A DNA stretch of 64,000 nt from an uncultured Lachnospiraceae bacterium (GCA_934317845.1 CAKRES010000004.1:1-64000); one strand, 5' to 3'; counted from the first letter of the stretch, positions 25,765 to 35,204 are shown. The notes: generated by a model from the sequence alone, not told the origin. Translations and numbers: made by a program.

Positions 25765-26490
25765 GTGTTACAGTTAAAAGACATTAGTTATGAAGTAGAC
25801 GGAAAACGGATCTTAGATCATGTTTCGATTGATTTAAATGATCATTTTGTGGTGATCACAGGACCAAACGGAAGCGGTAAATCGACACTGGCGAAGGTGA
25901 TCGCCGGAATCCTTACCCCGACCGAAGGACAGATCTTATTGGATGGAGAGGATATCACAGGCTGCTCGATCACAGAGCGGGCAAGAAAAGGGATCAGCTA
26001 TGCGTTTCAGCAGCCGGTACGCTTTAAAGGACTTACCGTGCGGGATCTGATGAGTCTGGCGGCCGGAAAAGAAGCCAATTTTGCGGAGCTTTGTGACTTG
26101 CTTTCAGAGGTAGGTCTTTGCGCAAAGGATTATATTATGCGTGATTTAGATGACAGCCTTTCCGGCGGAGAATTAAAACGGATCGAGATTGCTATGGCAC
26201 TTGCAAGGAATGCCAAATTAAGCATCTTTGATGAGCCGGAGGCAGGAATTGATCTGTGGAGCTTTTCCAAGCTCATCAAAGTATTTGAAAAAATGGTGCG
26301 TATGACACAGGGAAACATTTTGCTCATTTCTCATCAGGAGAGGATCTTAGATATTGCAGATAAGATCATTTACTTAAAGGATGGTCAGATCGCACAGTAT
26401 GATACGAAGGAGAACATTCTTCCGGATATTTTAAATAGTACGAAGGCCGGTACCTGCAAGGTGCTTGATCAGAAGCTTAAGGAGGAATAA
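25765..26490 (+). CDS. SufC-like ATPase of a minimal (SMS-type) Fe-S assembly system
   Basis: An ABC ATPase of about 241 residues with Walker A GPNGSGKST, signature LSGGELKRIEIAMALA and Walker B SIFDEPEAGIDLWSF, closest in style to SufC. The GTG at 25765, after ACGGAGGAAAAG, replaces an upstream in-frame start whose charged, low-complexity N-terminus is unlike the family. It is followed four bases later by a short SufB/SufD-like scaffold and no cysteine desulfurase. This two-gene arrangement corresponds to the minimal SUF-like SMS machinery described for anaerobes and archaea. Confidence 0.85.
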   Translation: MLQLKDISYEVDGKRILDHVSIDLNDHFVVITGPNGSGKSTLAKVIAGILTPTEGQILLDGEDITGCSITERARKGISYAFQQPVRFKGLTVRDLMSLAAGKEANFAELCDLLSEVGLCAKDYIMRDLDDSLSGGELKRIEIAMALARNAKLSIFDEPEAGIDLWSFSKLIKVFEKMVRMTQGNILLISHQERILDIADKIIYLKDGQIAQYDTKENILPDILNSTKAGTCKVLDQKLKEE

Positions 26491-26494
26491 GAAG

Positions 26495-27418
26495 ATGGCG
26501 ATTGATGCAATTCAGCAACACATATTAAAACAGGTAGCAGATCTGGATGCTTTGCCGGTAGGTGCTTATAATATCCGTGCCAACGGTGGGGCGGCAGGAA
26601 GAAATACAACAGCCAATATTGATATTGTGACAAAGGAGGACAAGCCGGGCATTGATATCATCATCAAGCCGGGAACGAAAAATGAAAGCGTGCATATTCC
26701 GGTTGTGATCTCACAGACAGGACTGACCGAGTGCGTGTACAATGATTTCTTTGTTGGAGATGGTGCGGATGTGGTGATCGTAGCAGGTTGCGGTATTCAC
26801 AACTGCGGAGGACAGGACAGTCGTCATGATGGTGTGCATACCTTTTATGTTGGAAAGGGTGCAAAAGTACGTTACATTGAAAAGCATTACGGAGAAGGGG
26901 ACGGAGAAGGAAAACGTCTGATGAATCCGAGAACCGTGGTGCATTTGGAAGAAGGGGCAGAAATGGTCATGGAGACTTCCCAGATCGCAGGAGTAGATGA
27001 TACGCTGCGCCAGACCACCGCAGATCTTGCGGCCGGCGCACACTTGGATATCCGGGAGAGCATTATGACGACCGGAGAACAGAATTCCGTATCAGAGTTT
27101 ACGGCAGATTTAAATGGTGAAAACTGCAGTGCGAATATTGTGAGCCGTACGGTAGCCAAAGATCATTCCACGCAGCGTTATAACAGCCGTCTGAATGGAA
27201 ATAATGTTTGTGCCGGACATACAGAGTGTGATTCCATTATCATGGATCATGCCAAGGTGCTTGCAACACCGCAGTTGGAAGCAACTTCTACCGAGGCAAG
27301 TCTGATCCATGAGGCAGCGATCGGAAAGATTGCCGGAGAGCAGTTGATCAAGCTGATGACGTTGGGACTTACCGAGGAAGAGGCGGAAGAACAGATTGTT
27401 TCCGGTTTCCTGAAATAA
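26495..27418 (+). CDS. SufB/SufD-like scaffold of a minimal (SMS-type) Fe-S assembly system
   Basis: The 307-residue protein lacks the N-terminal region of SufB (468 residues in the same window) and keeps the beta-helix core and C-terminal helices, with QNSVSEFTADLNGENC, THSQ-like DHSTQRYNSR and the C-terminal ATSTEASLIHEAAIGKI and GLTEEEAEEQIVSGF. It contains several cysteines, including GCGIHNCGGQD near residue 102. With the SufC-like ATPase it should form a B2C2 scaffold building 4Fe-4S clusters. The ATG at 26495 follows AAGGAGGAA. Confidence 0.85.
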   Translation: MAIDAIQQHILKQVADLDALPVGAYNIRANGGAAGRNTTANIDIVTKEDKPGIDIIIKPGTKNESVHIPVVISQTGLTECVYNDFFVGDGADVVIVAGCGIHNCGGQDSRHDGVHTFYVGKGAKVRYIEKHYGEGDGEGKRLMNPRTVVHLEEGAEMVMETSQIAGVDDTLRQTTADLAAGAHLDIRESIMTTGEQNSVSEFTADLNGENCSANIVSRTVAKDHSTQRYNSRLNGNNVCAGHTECDSIIMDHAKVLATPQLEATSTEASLIHEAAIGKIAGEQLIKLMTLGLTEEEAEEQIVSGFLK

Positions 27419-27435
27419 AAAATACAAAGTGTGAA

Positions 27436-27477
27436 AGAATAAAGAGAGGCGAAATCCTGATCTTTATTCTTTTTTTA
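27436..27477 (+). terminator. Terminator after the SMS pair
   Basis: AGAATAAAGA pairs with TCTTTATTCT around a loop of about 15 bases and is followed by seven T residues. It separates the SMS pair from the rrf2-suf operon, which has its own promoter. Confidence 0.8.
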
Positions 27478-27495
27478 TGCTCTAATTTTACTTTA

Positions 27496-27528
27496 CCTAT
27501 TGACATAGTAGGTTAATAGGAATATTAT
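27496..27528 (+). promoter_or_regulatory. rrf2-suf promoter with overlapping dyad
   Basis: TTGACA (27500-27505), a 17-base spacer and TATTAT (27523-27528). CCTATTGACATAGTAGG (27496-27512) overlaps the -35 and resembles the palindrome CCTACTAATTAGTAGG in front of the SMS genes, so autoregulation by the Rrf2 protein is likely. Confidence 0.72.
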
Positions 27529-27564
27529 CATTATGAAATAAAAAAGTGACTCGGAGGTGAGATT

Positions 27565-27996
27565 ATGGTGATTTCTTCCAAGGGAAGATACGCATTGCGC
27601 GTAATGGTATATCTTGCGATGAAGCATGATGGACAGTATATTCCGTTAAAGGAAATTGTGGAAAAGGAATCCCTGTCCCAAAAGTACATGGAAAGCATTG
27701 CAAGACTTCTTTCCAAGAATCATTTGATCGAAGCGGCAAGCGGACATGGCGGAGGCTACCGGTTAGTGCGTGAGCCGGACCAGTATCGTATCAGCGAGGT
27801 GTTAGAGCTGACGGAAGGGTCTTTAGCTCCGGTGGCTTGTTTAAAAGAGGATTCCAATCCATGTGAACGATCGAGTTTATGCTATACCCTTCCAATCTGG
27901 CAGGGACTGGCAGATCTGATCAATAATTATTTTGATAATATGACGCTCGCTGATGTAGTGGCACAGGCAAAGACAAAGAACAAAGCAGGAGCGTAA
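27565..27996 (+). CDS. Rrf2-family Fe-S-responsive transcriptional regulator
   Basis: A 143-residue Rrf2/IscR-type protein: N-terminal winged helix starting MVISSKGRYALRVMVYLA, recognition region SQKYMESIARLL, and GHGGGYRL wing. Cluster ligands are three cysteines in VACLKEDSNPCERSSLC, as in IscR/CymR-like sensors (C-x7-C-x5-C). It is the first gene of the suf operon and, given the shared dyads, probably represses both suf and SMS genes when Fe-S supply is sufficient. Confidence 0.88.
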   Translation: MVISSKGRYALRVMVYLAMKHDGQYIPLKEIVEKESLSQKYMESIARLLSKNHLIEAASGHGGGYRLVREPDQYRISEVLELTEGSLAPVACLKEDSNPCERSSLCYTLPIWQGLADLINNYFDNMTLADVVAQAKTKNKAGA

Positions 27997-28016
27997 GCGA
28001 TAAAAGGAGGCAGATT

Positions 28017-28760
28017 ATGGGCAGCAAGCAGTTGTTAAAAGTGAATGATCTACATGTAGCAGTGGAGGAGAAAGAGATCCTTCATGGAGTAAATCTGGAA
28101 GTAGGAAAAGGTGAAACGCATGTGTTAATGGGACCGAACGGAACGGGTAAATCCACGCTCGGATATGCCCTGATGGGAAATCCACGATATACCATTTCTA
28201 CCGGTGAGATCTGGTTTGATGGAGCCAATATCACAGAGGAGCCGGTCAATGCACGGGCAAAGGCAGGTATGTTTTTATCATTTCAGAATCCACTTGAGGT
28301 GCCGGGTGTCAGCTTAAGCTCTTTTATCCGCAGTGCGTTAGAGCAGCAGAGTGGCAAACGGATCCGTTTATGGGAGTTTAAAAAGGAACTGGAGCGCAAT
28401 ATGGAGGTATTGCAGATGGATCCATCTTATGCAGAGCGTGATCTAAATGTAGGATTTTCCGGTGGTGAAAAAAAGAAAGCAGAAATTTTACAGCTTTTGA
28501 TGTTAAAACCCAAACTGGCGATTTTAGATGAGACCGATTCAGGTCTTGATGTAGATGCTGTTCGGACTGTGTCTGCCGGAATTAAAGAGTATCAAAAGAG
28601 CTGTGATGGCAGTCTTTTGATCATCACACATAGTACGAAGATCTTAGAGTCTTTGTCTGTGGATCAGACGCACATTATGGTACAGGGCAAGATCACCAGG
28701 ACAGGAGATGCTTCTCTGGTTGATGAGATCAATCAGGAAGGATTTGAAAAATACGAGTAA
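28017..28760 (+). CDS. sufC: Fe-S cluster assembly ATPase SufC
   Basis: A 247-residue SufC with Walker A GPNGTGKST, the family-typical MFLSFQNPLEVPGV, signature FSGGEKKKAEILQ and Walker B LAILDETDSGLD. It drives conformational change in the SufBC2D scaffold that assembles Fe-S clusters in the cytoplasm. AAAGGAGG precedes the ATG. It lies 20 bases after the Rrf2 gene. Confidence 0.93.
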   Translation: MGSKQLLKVNDLHVAVEEKEILHGVNLEVGKGETHVLMGPNGTGKSTLGYALMGNPRYTISTGEIWFDGANITEEPVNARAKAGMFLSFQNPLEVPGVSLSSFIRSALEQQSGKRIRLWEFKKELERNMEVLQMDPSYAERDLNVGFSGGEKKKAEILQLLMLKPKLAILDETDSGLDVDAVRTVSAGIKEYQKSCDGSLLIITHSTKILESLSVDQTHIMVQGKITRTGDASLVDEINQEGFEKYE

Positions 28761-28776
28761 CAGAAAGGATGCGCCA

Positions 28777-30183
28777 ATGAAAGAAAAAACATATGTCGAA
28801 GACATTGATCGCAATATCTATGATTTCAAGGATGAGGAAAAGGATGCCTACAAGCTGGCGGCAGGTCTTACCCCGGAACTTGTGGAAAAACTCTCCAAAG
28901 AAAAAAATGATCCGGTCTGGATGCAGAACTTTCGTTTAGAGGCACTTCAGATCTATAACGAGATGCAGGTGCCGGATTGGGGACCGTCCATTGAAGGTCT
29001 TGATATGGATAACATTGTAACCTATGTCCGTCCCAATACCAAAATGCAGGCAAAATGGTCGGATGTTCCGGAAGATATTAAAAATACATTTGAACGTCTG
29101 GGAATCCCACAGGCAGAGCGGAAATCACTGGCCGGTGTAGGAGCACAGTATGATTCCGAGCTTGTCTACCACAATGTGCGGGAGGAAGTAGCCGCACAGG
29201 GCGTGATCTATACCGATATGGAAAGCGCATTGACCGGAGAGTATGCAGACATGGTAAAGTCCCATTTTATGAAGCTGGTACGTCCAAACGATCATAAATT
29301 TGCGGCACTTCACGGAGCCGTCTGGTCAGGTGGTTCCTTTGTGTATGTGCCAAAGGGAGTTTCCGTAGAAATCCCGTTACAGTCCTATTTCCGTTTGAAT
29401 GCACCGGGAGCCGGACAGTTTGAGCATACGCTGATTATTGTAGATGAGGGAGCAGATCTTCATTTCATTGAGGGATGTTCCGCACCAAAATATAATGTAG
29501 CCAATTTGCATGCCGGATGTGTGGAGCTTTTCGTCGGTAAAAATGCAAAACTTCGTTATTCTACGATTGAAAACTGGTCAAAGAATATGTACAACCTGAA
29601 TACGAAGCGTGCTGTTGTGGAAGAAGGAGGCAAGATGGAATGGGTATCCGGTTCGTTCGGTTCCCATGTCTCTTATTTGTATCCGATGACGATCTTAAAG
29701 GGCAAAGATTCCAAGATGGAATTTACCGGAATTACATTTGCAGGAAAAGGACAGAATCTTGATACCGGAGCAAAGGTAGTGCATAGTGCGCCGAATACAA
29801 GCTCCTACATCAACACGCGTTCTATTTCCAAGGATGGGGGAATCAGTACCTTCCGTTCTTCCGTGGTAGTGGCAAAAGAGGCGAAGCAGTCAAAGGCAGC
29901 CGTATCGTGCCAGTCACTTATGCTGGACTCCATTTCCCGTTCGGATACGATCCCGGCGATGGATATCCGTACCAGCAAGGCAAATGTCGGACATGAGGCA
30001 CAGATCGGAAGCATCAGCGACGAAGCCGTCTTTTATCTGATGAGCAGAGGAATGAGCGAAGAAGATGCCAGAGCGACGATCGTAAGCGGTTTTGCAGATA
30101 ATGTGTCAAAGGAACTGCCATTAGAGTACGCACTGGAAATGAACAATCTGATTCGTCTGGAAATGAAAGGCAGCATAGGATAG
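28777..30183 (+). CDS. sufB: Fe-S cluster assembly protein SufB
   Basis: The 468-residue protein matches SufB: start region KTYVEDIDRNIYDF, VPKGVSVEIPLQSYFR, HFIEGCSAPKYNVANLHAGC, and the C-terminal ISRSDTIPAMDIRTSKANVGHEAQIG. It is the main scaffold on which clusters are built, with SufC and SufD. The ATG at 28777 follows AGAAAGGA; an in-frame extension into the sufC end is not supported. Confidence 0.94.
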   Translation: MKEKTYVEDIDRNIYDFKDEEKDAYKLAAGLTPELVEKLSKEKNDPVWMQNFRLEALQIYNEMQVPDWGPSIEGLDMDNIVTYVRPNTKMQAKWSDVPEDIKNTFERLGIPQAERKSLAGVGAQYDSELVYHNVREEVAAQGVIYTDMESALTGEYADMVKSHFMKLVRPNDHKFAALHGAVWSGGSFVYVPKGVSVEIPLQSYFRLNAPGAGQFEHTLIIVDEGADLHFIEGCSAPKYNVANLHAGCVELFVGKNAKLRYSTIENWSKNMYNLNTKRAVVEEGGKMEWVSGSFGSHVSYLYPMTILKGKDSKMEFTGITFAGKGQNLDTGAKVVHSAPNTSSYINTRSISKDGGISTFRSSVVVAKEAKQSKAAVSCQSLMLDSISRSDTIPAMDIRTSKANVGHEAQIGSISDEAVFYLMSRGMSEEDARATIVSGFADNVSKELPLEYALEMNNLIRLEMKGSIG

Positions 30184-30194
30184 GAGGTGACACA

Positions 30195-31259
30195 ATGGAA
30201 CGAGAAGAAAGAACGATCAATGCGATCGCAGCGAAAACATGGTACTGGCTGCGTATGAATGATGCAAAGGTAGTATGGGAAACAAAAAGTCAGGACGCGG
30301 AAGTTATAGTGACCGCAGATGAGGGCGGACTTTTCAAGCCGTTGCCATTAGAGGAATATAACGCAGTCAAGGAAATAAAGACAGGTGCACTGGAACAAAA
30401 TACCGTGCTGTTTGAGGATCTGACAGAGGCAAAAGATCAGATCGTTGTGCCACAGGAGCAGACAGGACAGACGGTGGCATTTCAAGTGACGACAAAGGAA
30501 GCAGGAAGTGCCGGAGCAGTGCTGATCAAAGCGCAGGAAAATACAGAAGTGACGGTGATCGAGACATTTTTGTCAGAGGAAGAGAGCAGTCTTGCCTATC
30601 AGACCAAAATTCTGGGAGAAAAAAACAGCCGTGTGCATTTGTATCAGGTATTTTTACAAAATGGCAGAATGTTAAATGATGTAGGAAGTGAGCTTTCAGA
30701 GCAGTCAACGCTTACGGTGACACAGATCTTTTTAGGAAGCGGAGATTTTTATGATGGTGTCCGCGTGGAATTAAACGGTGATGCGTCCGAGCTTCATATG
30801 GCGATGGCATATTTGGGACAAAAGCAACAGGATCTTGATATGAACCTGATCGTTAATCACTGGGGCAAAAAGACGGTGAGTGATATTACGGCAGATGGTG
30901 CGTTAAATGATGCAGCCAGGAAGCTGTTTCGTGGTTCTATTGATTTTAAGAAAGGTTCTTCCCAGTCGGTCGGGGCAGAGACAGAGCAGGTACTGTTACT
31001 CTCAGAAGACGTGGTCAATAAGACGATCCCGCTGATCTTATGTGCCGAGGAGGATGTGCAGGGAACCCATGGTGCCACGATCGGAGAACTGGACGAAGAT
31101 ACCCTATATTATTTCGGAGCCAGAGGAATTGACGCGGAAGAAGCCAAACGTATTATGACACGCGGAAAGCTGGAAATGTTATACCGTACGATCCCAAGTG
31201 AAGAGATCAAAGAGCGTGTCGCAAAACGGTTGACGGAGGTGATGGAAGATGACGATTAA
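30195..31259 (+). CDS. sufD: Fe-S cluster assembly protein SufD
   Basis: A 354-residue SufD-type protein with the shared beta-helix core and C-terminal features VQGTHGATIGELDEDTLYYF and RGIDAEEAKRIMTRGKL. The His in GTHGATIG matches the conserved SufD histidine. It completes the SufBC2D complex. It starts 11 bases after sufB after TAGGAGGTGA and overlaps sufS by 11 bases. Confidence 0.9.
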   Translation: MEREERTINAIAAKTWYWLRMNDAKVVWETKSQDAEVIVTADEGGLFKPLPLEEYNAVKEIKTGALEQNTVLFEDLTEAKDQIVVPQEQTGQTVAFQVTTKEAGSAGAVLIKAQENTEVTVIETFLSEEESSLAYQTKILGEKNSRVHLYQVFLQNGRMLNDVGSELSEQSTLTVTQIFLGSGDFYDGVRVELNGDASELHMAMAYLGQKQQDLDMNLIVNHWGKKTVSDITADGALNDAARKLFRGSIDFKKGSSQSVGAETEQVLLLSEDVVNKTIPLILCAEEDVQGTHGATIGELDEDTLYYFGARGIDAEEAKRIMTRGKLEMLYRTIPSEEIKERVAKRLTEVMEDDD

Positions 31260-32466
31260 GGAGAGAAGAAACGATTTTCCATTATTGTTAAAGAACAACA
31301 CCATTTACCTGGACAATGCTGCAACCTCGCAGAAGCCGGCAGCTGTGATCAAGGCAGAGCAGGATTTTTATGAGAAAAGCAATGCGAATCCCCTGCGCGG
31401 GTTTTATCCTTTGAGTGTAGAGGCAACCGCAGTATATGAAAATGCAAGAGTGACGGTGCAGCAGTTTCTTCATGCTGCTTCAGAAAAGGAGATCATTTTT
31501 ACCAGAAATACGACAGAGAGTATCAATCTGGTTGCTTATAGTTACGCGCTTTCCAAACTGACCAAAGGGGATGAGCTTGTAGTCTCTATCATGGAGCATC
31601 ACAGCAACATGCTTCCATGGCAGATGGTTGCACAAAGAACCGGAGCAACACTGCGTTATCTGGACTGTGAGCCGGATGGCTCTATTTTGCCGGAGACCTA
31701 TGAAAGTGTGATCGGAGAAAAAACAAAACTTGTTGCGATCACGCAGGTATCAAACGTGTTAGGACGGGAGAATCCGATCAAGGAGATCGCCGCACTGGCG
31801 CATAAAAATGGAGCCGTGATCGTTGTGGATGCGGCTCAGAGTGCTCCCCACATGGCCATTGATGTACAGGATCTGGATGCGGATTTTCTTGCATTTTCCG
31901 GACATAAGCTGCTTGGCCCAATGGGAATCGGCGTACTCTATGGAAAAGAAGCATTATTAGAGGAAATGCCGCCGTTTTTAACCGGAGGCGAAATGATCGA
32001 TTCTGTGACGAGAGAAGGTGCGGTCTTTGCAGAGCTTCCGCATAAATTTGAGGCGGGAACCGTCAATGCTGCCGGAGCAGCCGGACTTGCCGCTGCGATC
32101 CATTATTTAAACGACATCGGATTTGATGCGATAAAGGAACAGGAGCTTGCGCTTACTAAACGGGCAATGGACGGACTTTCAAACGTTCCTCATGTACATG
32201 TGATCGGCTCAAAAGATCCTAAGGAACATACGGGAATCGTGGCATTTACGATCGATCAGGTGCATCCGCATGATGTCAGTGAGATCCTGGCAGCAGACGG
32301 CATTGATGTCAGAGCCGGACACCACTGTGCACAGCCGTTACTGACTCATTTAAAGGTATATAATACAACGAGAGCCAGCTTTATGTTTTATAATACAGAA
32401 GAGGAAATTGATGCATTTGTGGCAAGTGTAGCCAGTGTAAGAAGGAGAATGGGATATGGAGAATAG
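31249..32466 (+). CDS. sufS: Cysteine desulfurase SufS
   Basis: A 405-residue class V aminotransferase fold enzyme with YLDNAATSQKP at the N-terminus, the PLP lysine in FSGHKLLGPMGIG and the catalytic cysteine in VRAGHHCAQPLL. It frees sulfur from cysteine and passes it to SufU. It overlaps sufU by 11 bases. Confidence 0.94.
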   Translation: MTIKERRNDFPLLLKNNTIYLDNAATSQKPAAVIKAEQDFYEKSNANPLRGFYPLSVEATAVYENARVTVQQFLHAASEKEIIFTRNTTESINLVAYSYALSKLTKGDELVVSIMEHHSNMLPWQMVAQRTGATLRYLDCEPDGSILPETYESVIGEKTKLVAITQVSNVLGRENPIKEIAALAHKNGAVIVVDAAQSAPHMAIDVQDLDADFLAFSGHKLLGPMGIGVLYGKEALLEEMPPFLTGGEMIDSVTREGAVFAELPHKFEAGTVNAAGAAGLAAAIHYLNDIGFDAIKEQELALTKRAMDGLSNVPHVHVIGSKDPKEHTGIVAFTIDQVHPHDVSEILAADGIDVRAGHHCAQPLLTHLKVYNTTRASFMFYNTEEEIDAFVASVASVRRRMGYGE

Positions 32467-32881
32467 AAGCTTTTATAATGAGATATTAACGGAACACAAC
32501 ATCCATCCGGAATTTAAGCATGACCTTGCCGATGCCAATATTGTATTGGAGGGGGTCAATCCAAACTGTGGCGACGACATTTACTTAAAGCTGAAGGTGG
32601 AAGATGGTGTGATCACGGACGGTGCCTTTGTCGGGGATGGATGTGCTATTTCGCAGGCATCCGCAGACATTATGCTCGGTATGATCGTAGGAAAATCAAA
32701 AATGGAGGCCTTGCATCTGGGGAACTTGTTTATGAAAATGATCAAATCAGAAGCAACGAAAGAGGAGATCGAGCAGTTGGAAGAAGCCTCTGCGTTGAAG
32801 GATATCTCCCATATGCCGGCGCGTGTGAAATGTGCGGTACTGGGGTGGCATACATTAAGTGAAGCCTTGAAAGAAGAATAA
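32456..32881 (+). CDS. sufU: Sulfur-transfer protein SufU
   Basis: A 141-residue SufU with the zinc/active-site cysteines in NPNCGDDI, GDGCAISQASA and VKCAVLGWH, as in Bacillus subtilis SufU. It accepts sulfur from SufS in a zinc-ligand-swap reaction. It ends the sufCBDSU operon and is followed by a strong bidirectional terminator. Confidence 0.92.
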   Translation: MENRSFYNEILTEHNIHPEFKHDLADANIVLEGVNPNCGDDIYLKLKVEDGVITDGAFVGDGCAISQASADIMLGMIVGKSKMEALHLGNLFMKMIKSEATKEEIEQLEEASALKDISHMPARVKCAVLGWHTLSEALKEE

Positions 32882-32895
32882 AAGAGAAAAAGAAA

Positions 32896-32929
32896 TCCCA
32901 TCAGCAACAGGCTGATGGGACTTTTTTTA
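32896..32929. terminator. Bidirectional terminator between sufU and the amino-acid ABC operon
   Basis: TCCCATCAGC and GCTGATGGGA form a perfect 10-bp stem with a five-base loop. T-rich sequence follows on the plus strand and A-rich sequence precedes it, so it can end both convergent transcripts. Confidence 0.88.
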
Positions 32930-33685
32930 TACATGCAGTTTCTGTAAAAATGCTTTTGTACGCTCGTTGCTTGGGTGATCGATCACCTGGGCAGGAGTTC
33001 CTTCTTCTACCACCATACCGTCATCCATAAAGATGATGCGGTCGGATACCGCATGGGCAAAAGCAATCTCGTGGGTAACAACGACCATCGTCATATTGTC
33101 GGCAGCCAATGCTTTCATCACCCGTAAGATCTCTGCCGTGATCTCCGGATCAAGGGCAGAAGTCGGTTCATCAAAAAATAAGATCTTTGGATGCAGTGCT
33201 AAGGCACGGGCGATCGCAACACGCTGCTGCTGTCCACCGGATAATTCGCATGGATAAGCGGCCTCTTTATCGGATAAGCCGACTTTGGCAAGCAGTTCTT
33301 TTGCTTCCTTCATCACTTCTTCTTTTTTCCGTTTTTGAATGGTAAGAGGAGCGTCCGTAATATTTTTTAATACGGTATAATGAGGGAACAGGTTAAAATT
33401 CTGGAATACCAGTCCGAAGTTTTCCTGTGCTTTTTTGATCTCCTTTTTGGAAGGGTAGCGGGCTGCTCCATTTTCACTGGTAACCACCGGTTCATCTACA
33501 TAAGCAATTTCACCATCGTCGATCGTTTCTAAGAAGGTGGCACAGCGCAGCAGCGTGGACTTTCCGGAACCGGAAGGACCGAGGATGGAAACTACTTCTC
33601 CTTCTGCTACATTCAGGTTGATGTCCTTTAATACTTCTTTTCCATCAAAACATTTTTTAATATGATTCATTTCTAACAGGTACAT
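32927..33685 (-). CDS. Polar amino-acid ABC transporter ATP-binding protein (GlnQ/HisP type)
   Basis: A 252-residue ATPase with Walker A GPSGSGKST, Q-loop FQNFNLFPH, signature LSGGQQQRVAIARALA and Walker B ILFFDEPTSALD, matching the polar amino-acid uptake family. It lies 13 bases downstream of the fused binding-protein/permease gene on the minus strand and should energise it. Confidence 0.9.
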   Translation of the reverse strand: MYLLEMNHIKKCFDGKEVLKDINLNVAEGEVVSILGPSGSGKSTLLRCATFLETIDDGEIAYVDEPVVTSENGAARYPSKKEIKKAQENFGLVFQNFNLFPHYTVLKNITDAPLTIQKRKKEEVMKEAKELLAKVGLSDKEAAYPCELSGGQQQRVAIARALALHPKILFFDEPTSALDPEITAEILRVMKALAADNMTMVVVTHEIAFAHAVSDRIIFMDDGMVVEEGTPAQVIDHPSNERTKAFLQKLHV

Positions 33686-33698
33686 AGGAAGCTCCTTT

Positions 33699-35204
33699 CT
33701 ATCGGTAATAGTCTAATTTCTGTTCGATCTTTTCCATAAAGAATGCCACAACAAAGTTGAAAATGTAATAGAAGACACCTGCAATAAACAGAGGTACTAA
33801 GGAAGCCTGGGAGGCTGCGATCTGTTTGGCGGTCGTAAACATTTCCGTATATGCAAGGGCAAATGCCAGTGAAGTGTCCTTTACGAGTGTGATGATCTCG
33901 TTGGTAACCGGAGGCATGACCCGTTTTACCATCTGTGGGAATAAAATTCTGGTAAAGGTCTGGATCTTGCTGTATCCCATAACAGCCGCAGCTTCCTTCT
34001 GACCGAGCGGAATGCTTTGCAGACCGGAGCGGTAGATCTCCGCAAAATAAGCGGCATAGTTTAAAGAAAATCCGATGATCACCGCATAGAAACGGTAGGA
34101 GTAGGAAGTACTGATGCCGAATACATAATATGGGGCAAAGAATACAACTAAAAGCTGCAGCATCAGCGGAGTTCCGCGCATGATGGAAATGTAGATCCGG
34201 GCGATCCACTGAAGCACTTTCGAGCGTGACATACGGATTGCTGTAAGCAAAAGTCCAAGCGGCATGGAAAATAGAATGGTCAGCAGGAAAATGCTGAGTG
34301 TTGCTCCCATACCGGGTGCCAGCTGTTTGATGATCGTTTGTAAGCCAACCTTTTTTACTGCATTGGCAGAGCCGTCATGATAGGAATCATTTTTGTCCAG
34401 ACAGACGCTGTCGGTCAGTCCCCATTTTTTGGCAATGTCAGCAAAGGTGCCATCGTCAAGCATGGCAAATAAGGCTTCCTGTACCTGATCGCGCAGCTCG
34501 GTATTTCCCTTTTTGAAACCGATACCGTATTCTTCGGAAGAAAGACGTTCGTCAAGAATGACAAATTCATCTTCTTTTCCGGATAACTGATAGTTGGCAA
34601 CACCGATATCCATCGCAATCGCATCCACCATACCACTCTGCAGGTTCATGAAAGCAGAGTTATAATCGCCAACCTGCTGTAATTCTTTTAAAGAGGCGGC
34701 AATGGCTTTGTTTTCTTCGGTCGCATCGTCTCCTGTCAGGGCGGCTAAGGCAGAAGAGTCGCTTTGTACGACTAAGATCTTTCCGGAAAGATCAGTCAGT
34801 TTTTTGATCGAGGATCCTTTTTTTACAATAACTACCTGAGAGTTGTCCACATAAGGAGTAGACCAGGTGTAGTTATTTTCACGGCCGTTCATCGTAAAAC
34901 CGTTCCAGATACAGGAAATGGAGCCGGAATTTAATTCAGAATCTTTGGAATCCCATGCGATAGGACGTTTTTCCAATTCCCAGCCGTTGCGTTTGCAGAC
35001 CTCAGCGGCGAGGTCGAGATCAAAACCGACATATTCGCCATTGTCATCCATATATCCATAAGGGGGAAATTCTGCATCGAAGCCGACGATAAATTTTTCT
35101 TTTTCCGATGCTTTCGGTTTAAATAGACCGAGTCCGCTAACAACAGAGCTGGCAAGCAGCAGTGTCATAAGCACTAATGTAAATTTTTGAAGCGTGCGTT
35201 TCAT
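33699..35204 (-). CDS. Fused substrate-binding protein and permease of a polar amino-acid ABC transporter
   Basis: The 501-residue protein combines two usually separate parts. Residues 1-35 form a signal/anchor helix. Residues about 37-265 are a family 3 solute-binding domain (FIVGFDAEFPPYGYMDDNGE, YVDNSQVVIVKKGSS, and IGFKKGNTELRDQVQEAL). Residues about 285-500 are a HisM/GlnP-type permease with five helices and the EAA loop EAAAVMGYSKIQTFTRILFP. The fusion displays the binding domain on the outer face next to the channel. The amino-acid substrate is not determined; the binding domain resembles cystine/glutamine types. AAGGAGAA precedes the ATG. Confidence 0.88.
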   Translation of the reverse strand: MKRTLQKFTLVLMTLLLASSVVSGLGLFKPKASEKEKFIVGFDAEFPPYGYMDDNGEYVGFDLDLAAEVCKRNGWELEKRPIAWDSKDSELNSGSISCIWNGFTMNGRENNYTWSTPYVDNSQVVIVKKGSSIKKLTDLSGKILVVQSDSSALAALTGDDATEENKAIAASLKELQQVGDYNSAFMNLQSGMVDAIAMDIGVANYQLSGKEDEFVILDERLSSEEYGIGFKKGNTELRDQVQEALFAMLDDGTFADIAKKWGLTDSVCLDKNDSYHDGSANAVKKVGLQTIIKQLAPGMGATLSIFLLTILFSMPLGLLLTAIRMSRSKVLQWIARIYISIMRGTPLMLQLLVVFFAPYYVFGISTSYSYRFYAVIIGFSLNYAAYFAEIYRSGLQSIPLGQKEAAAVMGYSKIQTFTRILFPQMVKRVMPPVTNEIITLVKDTSLAFALAYTEMFTTAKQIAASQASLVPLFIAGVFYYIFNFVVAFFMEKIEQKLDYYR

